A stretch of 64,000 nt of DNA from Chamaelirium japonicum. Its lineage: Eukaryota; Streptophyta; Magnoliopsida; Liliales; Melanthiaceae. Numbering within the stretch: the first letter of the stretch is position 1; every line of letters starts with the position of its first letter. The stretch spans positions 98,576,424 to 98,640,423 of the forward strand of contig OX393550.1 in NCBI GenBank assembly GCA_947650365.1, written 5' to 3'. Of this stretch, positions 45,901 to 54,647 are shown piece after piece. The position numbers and the translations under genes were made by a program. The notes beneath the pieces are model-generated. The model made no database searches and was not told the origin of the DNA. It saw only the letters and a program-made list of their open reading frames with translations.

Positions 45901-46485
45901 ACTAGGAGGGTGTATAGGACCACAGATATCACCTTGAACCCTCTGCAGGAAGGTAGGTGATTCTGTCTCTATTTTCTGGAAAGAAGGTCTAGTGATTAAC
46001 TTCCCTTGGGAACAAGGGTCACAAAAATGGTCATTTGGAAAATTCAGGCTTCGATTGTTAAGATAATGACCATAGGAATTATGAATGATCTTCCTAAGCA
46101 TACTTGACCCTGGGTGACCTAATCTATCATGCCAAAGTACCAAATCTCCAGGATTTGTGAACTTCTGGTTCAAGTGAGTGGCATAGGACTCCATAGCCCC
46201 AATGTGAGTAAAGTATAACCCTAAAGATAGGGTTGAGCAATTTTCTAGTATGGAAATATGCTCTCCGTTCTTAGATGTGATGTAGAGGTATTCTAGATTG
46301 CCTTCATTTGTAGTTTCTAAATGATATCCATTTGCTCGGATGTCTTTGAAACTCAGTAAATTTCTTCTGGAATTTTCTGAGTATAGAGCATTCTTAATTA
46401 GCAAATGAGTACCATTAGGTAAAAGTATATGGGCTCTTCCGGACCCTGTAACTATGTCAGTAGGGACAGCCACTGTAGTAATCAT
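42982..46485 (-). pseudogene. Copia polyprotein: integrase, RT, RNase H (one internal stop)
   Basis: Reading from 46485: gag-pre-integrase HHCC zinc site (LWHDRLGHPGSSMLR, CDPCSQGKL). Integrase catalytic Asp in QGDICGP, Asp in RLDNAAEF and Glu in TQNGFAEAF are all present. A single stop (45583-45585) follows IARSLLL; the same frame resumes with PISAWGHAILHVANL and runs 854 codons to 42982. That part has the GIYIGFDSPS integrase C-terminus, RT with FKWVFVRKRN, YKARLVAQGF, LMDVVTAYLYG and AVYVDDINLIG, and RNase H with GYADSGFLSDP, HAEILAL and HEDNAACI. An in-frame 13-residue duplication lies in RT (44156-44233). Except for the stops it looks enzymatically complete; readthrough or repair would be needed for activity. 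Confidence 0.95.
44156..44233 (-). repeat. 39-bp in-frame tandem duplication in RT
   Basis: Two adjacent 39-bp units ('tttgatgttgcttc(a/g)ggc...') translate on the minus strand to VPEGFKLPEATSK twice. It falls just after the KIPEGF motif of the RT palm. Confidence 0.95.
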
Positions 46486-47388
46486 ACGTGAATTTTATTC
46501 AAGATTTGTAAAGAATTTTCTGTGTTTCAGTATGGTATGTGTTGTTGCACTATCTATCAGGCAAATCTCTTTGCAGTTGGTCATCATTCCTAAATGATAA
46601 GTTATATGTATCAATAAATGTCAGAAGAGAATTATCAATCATAAAATTTACTAACACAATTTCTAACTATATGCACCAGAACGATAATATAAATATCCAA
46701 CAGAATATAAAAATTACTCAACAATGTCTGACAGAATAAAAACTACTGAGTAATGTCTAACAGGAAATAAAAACTACTTAGCAATGTCTGATGTCTTTAG
46801 GACACCAGTCTTCTTCTGGTAATCTTAAGGTACGATGTCTTCAGGACATCAGTCTTCTTCTCGTAATCTTCAGGCCACTCATTGTTTTCTCATGTTTACT
46901 GGCACGGCAGTTTCCGAACCAATGTCCTTCCAAGGACCCTAATTATCATCTCTTCCAAGATGATATTGGTGTCCACCTCTTCCAGGGTGGTCTCTACCTC
47001 TTCCAGGGTAGTTATTGCGTCCTTTGCTGTCGTGTCTTCCATCTCTCATTCCTCTACCTCTACCTTGGTAGAAATCATTGGTGTTTGCTTCTGGCAGTAC
47101 CAATGATCTAGTGGGTCTAGAATTATGATTCTTTACCAATAAGGTATTATGTTTTTCAACGATCAGGTGGACTTTTATAAGTTCTGAGTACTTCTGGTAC
47201 TTCATCCCCTGTATTGCTGTTGTAGAATGATTATTTGGGTAAAAGGTAGATAGCGTTTTATCGTTCGCTCTTTGCTGCAGGCAAAGTGATCATCTTCTGG
47301 TGATCGTAGCGTTTCTTGAGTGCCTTCCAGAGATCTATAGGATCTACTATGCTCATATATTTATTCTTCAAATCTATCTTAACTATAG

Positions 47389-47461
<73 letters not shown>

Positions 47462-47480
47462 AACGGTTGCTATAGTCATA
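46486..47480 (-). pseudogene. Copia protease and gag remnants
   Basis: Near 46560-46510 the frame reads CLIDSATTHTIL (aspartic protease active site), closed by a stop at 46495-46497 just before the integrase frame. 47205-46939 gives a nucleocapsid-like GRGRG/GRDHPGRGG tail. A zinc-knuckle relic (GHWFGNC) follows in another frame. 47390-47258 gives SIVDPIDLWKALKKRYDHQK of the capsid domain. Frameshifts separate the pieces, and the capsid N-terminus is displaced by the (TA)n tract. Confidence 0.8.
47391..47458. repeat. (TA)n microsatellite inside copia gag
   Basis: About 33 TA units, expanded within or next to the gag coding region. Confidence 0.97.
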
Positions 47481-48952
47481 TATTCATGTATGCACGCATG
47501 TTCATTTATTCATTAATTATTATGATTACCATATATATCACATGTGCATATAGAGATATATTATAGAAAACAATTTGACATATCATGTACAAAGCCTATT
47601 AATACTGGGTATTAATAGGGTCCTTTTAGAAACCACTTGCCAAGGTAGAGCGGGTTCTATGGAACCGTCATGCGCCTTGCCAAGCTTTTCTAAAAGGTTC
47701 TAATTAACTAAAATACATCTAATGAAGAAAATGACATTTTATGTACATAGAGCAGGTAAGAGATTCAAGACATAAGTACATTATAGAGCCTGTTACAATT
47801 AAGGACAATTCTGTCCTTATTTGTAAAACATATATTGCATATTAGTCCTTTAGGGGTTAAGCAATTAAATATATAAATAATGTATATGAAATAGCAAAAT
47901 CTGACCGTACCGATGCTTCTGGAATGATTCGGATACGCAATATCCATATTTGGATACTCTAGATCGGATCTAAATCGGGTTCGGAATGCAATATTAAAAT
48001 AGACGGTCTAGATCAAAAACAGATTAAATAAACAGCACATTGGGCTCAAAAATAGATTGGGCCTGGATCTGGGGTGGTTTGTGCCTGGCCTAGGCTGGGT
48101 CCAGGTCTGGTCTAGTCTGGGCTTTAATATAAAGCGGGTCGGGTTGATTTGTAATCGGGTGTAAAAACCCAATTAAAATAAAACAAACTTAGATGGGTCG
48201 GGTCTGCTATAAACACAGTTGGGCCGGGCCTGCACTGTGCAGTCGGGTTGGTACTATATGTAGTCGGATCGGGCCTGCAAATGCAGTCGGGTCTGTACTA
48301 TGCAGTCGGGCCGGGCCTGCATGTAATAAACGGGTCGGGCCTGCTATATATACAGATCGGGTCTGTACTATTAAACAGTCGGGTCGGGTCTGCATAATAC
48401 AGTCCGGTCGGGTTTTAGGGGCTAAACAGTTTAATACAATTCGGATTAATACACAGTCGGGTCGGGTTTTAGAACCCAACAGACGTGTTCCTATTCATCA
48501 TCTTCTCCGCGTCGAAAAAGAGCTCTGATCTGATCTCAAAAGAGCTCTGATCTGATCTCAAAAGAGCTCGGATTAATATAGTTAGAAATAGAAGCTATTC
48601 TAGTTTGAGATCTGATCTCAAACTAGAGATCTGATTGGCAAACGGGAAAAGAGCTCCGTCAATCTCTCTCTCTCCCTTCTCTCTAACTAGAGATCTGATC
48701 GGCCGTCAACTACACGACGTGGGTCATGGTTCCTTTCGGGATGAGAGCCTGAGCCCGGGTCGAGGAGTACGAGAGCCGGGGCCGGGGAGTACGAGAGCCG
48801 GGGCCGGGGTCGCACGAGACGTGATCCGGAGCCGGGTGTTGCGATAAGGGATCGTACCTTGTTTGCCGGGATGCTCGACGGGATCTCTTCTCTCTCTCTT
48901 CTACGATGGGGTCGATCGGCCGGGACATGCAACTCCGCTCGTGCTGATAACG
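47481..48952 (-). other. Leader of the young copia element
   Basis: About 1.5 kb between gag and the 5' LTR. It holds a degenerate array of GGGTCGGG(T/C)CTGCA words (about 48130-48475), a 22-bp direct repeat 'agagctctgatctgatctca' (48519 and 48541) and a duplicated 'gtacgagagccggggccgggg' (48768, 48789). No gene. Confidence 0.7.
48130..48475. repeat. Degenerate GGGTCGGG-CTGCA tandem array
   Basis: Irregular 20-45-bp units of the form 'cagtcgggtcgggcctgca' with short AT spacers. The composition resembles the hAT-like family A interiors, but I see no TAGGG ends. Confidence 0.75.
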
Positions 48953-49105
48953 TGTTGGGAAAAACGTATAGTATTATTCATTTACCCCCCTATATATAGG
49001 CATAATTGGAGGTTGGGATAGAGACAGGGAAATCTCCTATCCCATGAATCTAGGGATATTTATCCGGTGGGCATCCATATCCGATGCAACCACCGTTTCA
49101 TAACA
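48953..49105 (-). repeat. 5' LTR of the young copia element
   Basis: 153 bp, two differences from 42470-42622 (acGtatag/acAtatag and gacAggg/gacGggg). Confidence 0.97.
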
Positions 49106-49110
49106 ATAAT

Positions 49111-49485
49111 ACAGTTCGACTCCAAACTCATTGTCGTATACCCAAATTCTGACCGAACTTATATCCTGTCCAAACTTATACTTAACTAAAACCAATGTAA
49201 TAGAAAACCAAAAGAGCTTTTCTTAACATTGCATCCTGATACCGTGATTTTTTTTTCCCCCTCAAGCAATTGTATCATGATCGAGAAAAATAGGCAAGAC
49301 TATACCCAATTCATACCCGAAACCCGAACGAAAACCCAACACCCCAATGGGTATGGATCCTCTTTTACCCGAATGGGTATGAGTCAGGTATGGACCTTGC
49401 CACACACGAATGGGTTTTCTTAGGCCTCAACTTGTATCAAAAAAATCACATTTAACATTTTTTTGTCTTATGCCTCAACTTGTAT
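49111..49485. other. Intergenic
   Basis: AT-rich with no recognised feature. Confidence 0.5.
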
Positions 49486-49489
49486 CGAG

Positions 49490-50390
49490 CCAGCCCTGGC
49501 AGCAGCATACATCCCCCTGGTGTGATGACTCATATCTTTTCCTCCGGTGAAGTAGCTTGGGGGTGCACGAATCCTTCTTGTTTGTGCTGGACACCTTCTT
49601 GCTATGTGTGCCTTTTCCTACTGGGCTCGGGGCTGGCAATTTCGGACCCGACACGAAGTTAGCGGGTCTGGGTCAGGGCTAAACAGGTTCGGGTCGTAAA
49701 CGGGTCGACACGATAGACCCGTTTAATAAACGGATCGGGTCCGGGTTTAGGGTCTGGACACGGTAGACCCGGGAAGACCCGTTTAAAATTCAACGGGTCG
49801 TGTCGGGTCGGGTCGGGTCTACCCACAATCCGATACTGCATTATATAGTACCAGCGGGTCTATCGGGTCAGGTCTGGTCGAGTCGGACTGGGTCGGATCG
49901 GGTCAAATGAATAGACCCGTGTGGTAAACGGGTCTTATCGGGTCTACTCGTTTATTAGCGGGTCGGGTACGGGTTTAGGATCTAGACACAATTTGTTAAA
50001 CGGGTCGGGTCCGGGTCTATGGGTTTTGGACACGACCAGAAACTAGACATGACATGAACCCGACACGAGCCAACCCGTTGACACCCCTAACTAGGCTAAG
50101 CCCTACTGCTCTTTAGAAGCAAAGTTCGTGGCTATTAAATCTGCCCTAATTGAGGTTTTTCGGCGTCAGCTAACCAACATCACTACTCTTTCTGACTGTC
50201 AAGAGGTGTTGGCTATTGTGGATCAACATCGTGAGCCTCCTCTATCCAATGGATGCCTAGGACGGCCAATGGAGCTGCTCATTGGCTTGCTAAAGAAGCT
50301 CGACTGTATGGGCTTGTTGGGTTTTGGGAGGAAGCATTTTCCTTTGGCTTGTCTACCCTCGTGTGTGAGGATCTGAAGATTATCAAGGGA
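49490..50390 (+). pseudogene. L1-type LINE RNase H fragment, split by a MITE
   Basis: 50100-50390 reads LEAKFVAIKSALIEVFRR, TLSDCQEVLAIVDQHREPP and, in a second frame, NGAAHWLAKEARLYGLVGFW. These match the end of the RNase H domain of plant L1 ORF2. 49490-49620 has weakly similar text before the inserted hAT-like MITE (49628-50089). Confidence 0.7.
49628..50089. mobile_element. hAT-like MITE, family A, copy 2 (inverted)
   Basis: It lies in opposite orientation to the copy at 15105. The ends are CGGGGCTGGCAATTTCGG and the inverted TTGACACCCCTA. The 8-bp duplication is ACTGGGCT (49620-49627) / ACTAGGCT (50090-50097), 7/8. The interior is made of GGGTCGGGT words; length 462 bp, almost the same as copy 1. 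It is inserted in the L1 RNase H relic. Confidence 0.85.
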
Positions 50391-50396
50391 TAATCA

Positions 50397-50768
50397 TAGG
50401 GGTGGCAATGGGTCGTGTCGGGTCGGGTTCGTGTCGTGTCTAGTTTCGGGTCGTGTCCAAAACCCCTAGACCTGGACCTGACCCGTTTAACTAATCGTGC
50501 CTAGATCCTAAACCCGTACCCGACCCGTTTATAAACGGGTAGACCCGATAAGACCCGTTAGATCCGTTTACCACACGGGTTTATACAGTTGACCCGATCG
50601 GACCAAATCCGACTCGACCCGACCTAACCCGATAGACCCACTGATACTATATATTACAGTATCAGATTGTGGGTAGACCCGACCCGACCCGACCCGTTGA
50701 ATTTTAAACGGGTCTTCCCCGATCTACCGTGTCCAGACCCTAAACCCGGATCGACCCGTTTATTAAAC
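50397..50768. mobile_element. hAT-like MITE, family A, copy 3 (right end lost)
   Basis: It begins TAGGGGTGGCAATGGGTC and follows copy 1 closely for about 370 bp to 'tattaaacgggtcttt', where a family B MITE replaces the right end. Confidence 0.85.
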
Positions 50769-51016
50769 GGGTCTTTGCCCCCTGAATTCTAACTTAAAAA
50801 CACTTAACCCATTTGTAGTTTATTTTGTTCCAAATCGCACCCTAAAGTTTGAAATGTTAGCACAATACCCCCCCCCCTTTGTCAACTACTTATTTCCTTA
50901 TTTTATAATTTTTATATGATTAAAACTGAATTGAAGGAGGCAAAATTTAGTTTTTAAAATATAGGGGGGTTAAGTGTTTTTGAGCTAAACTTCAGTGGGG
51001 TAAAGTGTAATGTACC
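50769..51016. mobile_element. MITE family B, copy 1
   Basis: The left arm is 'tgccccctgaattctaacttaaaaacacttaaccc' and the right arm 'gggttaagtgtttttgagctaaacttcagtggggtaaagtgtaat', roughly inverted. The interior 'gtttgaaatgttagcacaatacccc' is inverted relative to the copy at 54308-54546. Non-coding. Confidence 0.7.
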
Positions 51017-51029
51017 TAATCCAAAATTT

Positions 51030-51165
51030 AGGGGAGGGGCATGGCCTCTCTTGGTCTACGACTCTACGTGTAGCTGAGGGGGCAAAGTGTTATTTACCCA
51101 ATCCAAAATTTAGGAGGGGCCATGGCCCCCCATGGTCTCTATGTAATTCCGTCTCTACCTCTGGT
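51030..51165. repeat. Repeat related to the element at 12212
   Basis: 'aatccaaaatttaggagggg', 'ggccatggccccccatggtct' and 'taattccgtc' resemble the right end of the 179-bp element. A partial duplicate lies just upstream (51008-51060). Confidence 0.55.
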
Positions 51166-53095
51166 GGGATTGGTGGATTCGTGCACGATCAGGCCTTTTT
51201 CCCCTCATTGGCCGCGGGTAGTAGAGCTAATGCTTTTGGAGCTGAGATCTCTGATGATCAAGGAAAAGGCTCAATGGCTGGCGATGAAAATTCTGGTGGA
51301 AGAAGGGATGGTGTGGCTGGTTGGGCGGATCAGGTTACGTTGAAGGTGGGTAGGGGAGATGAGTTCACTCACTTTGTTGCGACTTTTGATGGGAAAGGGA
51401 AAGGCACCATGGATTTTGTTGCAAACTAGAATGCAAAACCTGGTTATGCACATCAAGTGTTTGATGCTTTTCCCCATCCAGAGAATTTGGCTTTCAAGGG
51501 GCCCAGGTTAGTGGAGACTTCCAAGGAACATGTAGGCTCATCTTCCTTGAGCAATAGATTGCATTCGCAGGTATCTTGGAGTGTCATTTGTGGGGGCTTC
51601 AGAGACCACTCTCAACTCCATTTTGTGGCTCCCGAGATCAGAGATGGAATAAAATGTGCGGTGATCCCATTAGATGAAGTGGCCGAGAATCTCAAGGTTT
51701 GGAGGAGTTCATTGGCTAGTTATGTTGTGGGTAAGAGGCTGTTCTACCCACATTTCCAAGCAGCTATGCAAAGGAGTTGGGAAATTCAAGGTACCGTGGA
51801 GATCTTCACTCGGAAAAATGGCTTCTTCCTATTTAAATTCAGCGAGGAAGCCGACTGTGCTAAGGTTTTAAGGGGTGGGCCTTGGTATTTTGATGGAAGA
51901 TTGGTTGTCTTGAAGCGATGGAAGCATGAGGTTCAGTTGGAGCGAGACATGTTCGCCAAAATGTCCATATGGGTGCGGCTACCCAATGTACCAGTGCTAT
52001 GGTGGGACTCCATCAACTGCATGGCAAGTATGGTGAGCAAGCCTCTTGATTTGGATACCTCTATGTTGAAGAGGTCGGGCTATGCCAAGTGTTGCGTGGA
52101 GATCTCGGTGGGCGACGATATACCAAACGGAGTGCTGGCATTCAAAGAAGGTGAGACTGTGGGATTCAAGCAGAAGATTGAATATGAATGGATTCCACCC
52201 TCTTGCAGGGTTTGTTGTGTCTTTGGCCACACAGAGACAGATTGTAAAGCTCAAGTTCATTCCAAGGTGCAGACGACACTTCAGAACTCGGAAGGTAGTG
52301 TGCCCGTCCAGATGGTACAACATGATGGTTTGAGAGAAGAGGGGGCGCCACCACCTTGTTTTCTTGATGTGTAGAATTCTAATCTTCAGAATTCTCAAGT
52401 CATATGCCAGTCCGCAGAGAGGCCATGTGATCAGCAAGATGGTACTGAGGCTGAGGGGGATGCTTCTCTTTTTGTGCAGAATTCAACCTTTGTGCCAAAA
52501 TCTACTCTTCTTGCAGGGGAAGAGGGATGTACGGGGTCTAGGTTTGCTGCATTGCAAAACTTGGATGAAGATGGTGGAGATATCATTCATGATCTCCAGG
52601 AGGTACCATCAGATTTTGTGGTGGAAGAGCAAAATTCTGTAGAACCTTCAGCTACCACTGAGGGGGTTTCTACTACTGCTAGAGGTTCAAAATCAGCAAT
52701 TACGACAATGCACAAGTGGACCCCGACCAACTAAATCAGCAGGCTGCTGTTGAGAAAAGTTTGGAGCTCAGCTGCAGACTAAGGGGGATGATTGTAACCC
52801 AGGTTTTGCAGAGGGTGGGTCTCATATGGTTGTTGGCTATGATTTAGGGGACAACAAGGATGCAGAATTGGGGACAACAAATATGTCAGTAGGTAACTGT
52901 GGGTCTTGCGAAAATGATAAAGACGATGAAAATGTTGCGATGGCGGGCATCTGGATCTACCCAACTCCGATTTTGGACGTCTCTGATCCAAATGTGGAGA
53001 ACTTGGATGCAAAACATGGGTCAGTAGACAAGGAAGCTTTTGTGTCTGGTGAAGAGGATGATGATGACATTGAAAATGAGGATGATCGATGATTA
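51166..53095 (+). pseudogene. L1-type LINE ORF1 (DUF4283 + CCHC), with stops
   Basis: One frame runs 51010-52734, broken by TAG at 51427-51429 and TAG at 52372-52374. The central 305 codons (51457-52374) hold a DUF4283-like domain (VVGKRLFYPHFQAAMQRSW, FLFKFSEEADCAKVLRGGPW, VVLKRWKHE, MSIWVRLPNVPVLWW) and a CCHC zinc knuckle (CRVCCVFGHTETDC). This is the usual ORF1 of plant L1 LINEs, a nucleic-acid-binding protein. An acidic tail with further stops continues to about 53090. No ORF2 (endonuclease/RT) follows, so the copy is incomplete and inactive. Confidence 0.85.
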
Positions 53096-54300
53096 CGATG
53101 ACGATGCTGATGAGGACGGGGAGGATGAAGAGGATGCAGGCAAGAGCATTCAGGGCACCTTTTTCGATAAGGATTACTTGACGGTCTTCCTGGTCGAGAT
53201 AGCGCGAAAGTTCAATTGACTATCGCAAAAAGTCGTGAAAGCTTATAAAACAAAGGCTCCCAAGAGTGGCATATACCTGATAGAAAAGGAGGATATAGTG
53301 TTCCTACGCTCAATGTCAATCAAGTATGGCAATTGGAGCCCGAAGGTTCCCCTGTAATACTTCCGATTGTACCCGGATCTTGTGGAGCACTTCTCCACTA
53401 AGTGAATTCTGCAACGCTGGCCAACGGTTGATAGTGATTGTATGACCAGGAGGGAGAGGAAGAAGTGCTAGACTCTCGAACCTCCCCTGGCCTTGAGCAC
53501 GCGAGTGGATGGTACTTCAGGAAGCGCGATGTGGGACTCATTCTCCCTTTTTGTCATATTTAACATGTTCGTTTTGAGTTTGTGTCTTGTGTGTGATGCT
53601 CGCTTGTTTGAGCATAGTTTTTTTGTGCACTCTACGTGTTAGAGCCTAGACTCAACACTTGCCCACCCAAGGTATAGCCTTGGTTTGTAATTCATTCCCT
53701 CTTTGAAACTCTAATACAATGATTAGGTTAAGCTGGATTAGATACTTAACTCATTAAATATATTTTTTTAAGTAGCCCTCTAGCAGCTACGTGGTGAGGT
53801 AGTGCCATAAAGTGTCCTACCACGTCGGTTGTCATTTATCATATCGCATATCTAGTAAACCAGGTATATGGATTGCCAGTTTCTTAATGATGTTTTTTTT
53901 TATTATTGAATTAGGGTTTGATGTATATGAAATCAGTATTTCAGATACAACGTTCAATTATATGAAAGCTGCCTTAGAATACCGGCTTTTTTATCTTTTT
54001 GTTCTGATAAGAAAGAAATCACTCTAGTAATCGTGTGTGTATTATATGAAGCGGACATTGGGTAATGTATGCTTTCATGTGTGTATTCTTAATTCCGCTA
54101 CGTTATGAAACAATAATCCAAATACATGTTCGAAAAAAATATACATGAAAAAAAATTATAGTGTGCTCGATGCGATGAGGTACGTTGCAGGATCATCTCA
54201 TTGCATGATTGTCAGAGGGTCACTTTTAAAAATACTTTTTTGAACTAATATCAATATACTATTTTTTTAATGCTGTTTATAAGGGGCAAAACCATACGAA
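53096..54300. other. Unrecognised acidic-coding relic and intergenic
   Basis: 53060-53550 can be read as a DDD/EDE-rich stretch followed by FFDKDYLTVFLVEIARKF and YRLYPDLVEHFS-like text, with at least four stops. I do not recognise the family. The rest is AT-rich without features. Confidence 0.4.
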
Positions 54301-54307
54301 GTTAGAA

Positions 54308-54546
54308 ATTATACTTTGACCCCTCTGAAGTTTAGCTAAAAAACACTTAACCCCTCGATATTTAGAAAGTTACCTTTTGCCCCCCTTCAATTTATAAAAA
54401 TTACCAAATGAGGAATTAAGTAGTTGACAAAAGGGGTATTGTGCTAACGTTTCAAACTTCAGGGAGCGATTTTGGAATAAAATAAACTACAGAGGAGAAA
54501 AGTGTTTGTGAGCTAAATATCAGAGGTTAAAGTGTAATTTACCCAT
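54308..54546. mobile_element. MITE family B, copy 2, directly upstream of the SUVR3-like gene
   Basis: The left arm is 'aaattatactttgacccctctgaagtttagctaaaaaacactt' and the right arm 'agtgtttgtgagctaaatatcagaggttaaagtgtaattt'. The interior 'ggggtattgtgctaacgtttcaaac' is the complement of the copy at 50769. It ends about 100 bp before the ATG at 54648. Confidence 0.75.
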
Positions 54547-54569
54547 ATTTAAATGTTATAATTGAATTT

Positions 54570-54592
54570 GATATATATTTTTTTATCACGTG
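54570..54592 (+). promoter_or_regulatory. TATA-like box and G-box before the SUVR3-like gene
   Basis: 'gatatatat' at about 54570 could serve as a TATA box; CACGTG (54587-54592) is a G-box core 55 bp before the ATG. Their closeness to the start codon means one or the other may lie in the 5' UTR. Inference only. Confidence 0.35.
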
Positions 54593-54647
54593 CATTACAT
54601 GTGTTGTCTATACTTCTCTTCAGTCGCGCTCCGGCGACGCTCGAGGG

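Larger units (their letters stand above)
42470..49105 (-). mobile_element. Young Ty1/copia retrotransposon (6.6 kb), nearly intact pol
   Basis: Two 153-bp LTRs (42470-42622 and 48953-49105) differ at only two positions, both C/T-type changes at CpG. The target duplication ATAAT is perfect (42465-42469, 49106-49110). On the minus strand the order is 5' LTR, long leader, gag, protease, integrase, RT, RNase H, polypurine tract AAGGGGGAG (complement of about 42622-42632), 3' LTR. gag is frameshifted and holds a (TA)n tract; pol has two in-frame stops. The position next to the 5' LTR reads GTTATCAGCACGAG rather than the usual TGGTATCAGAGC. Confidence 0.97.
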
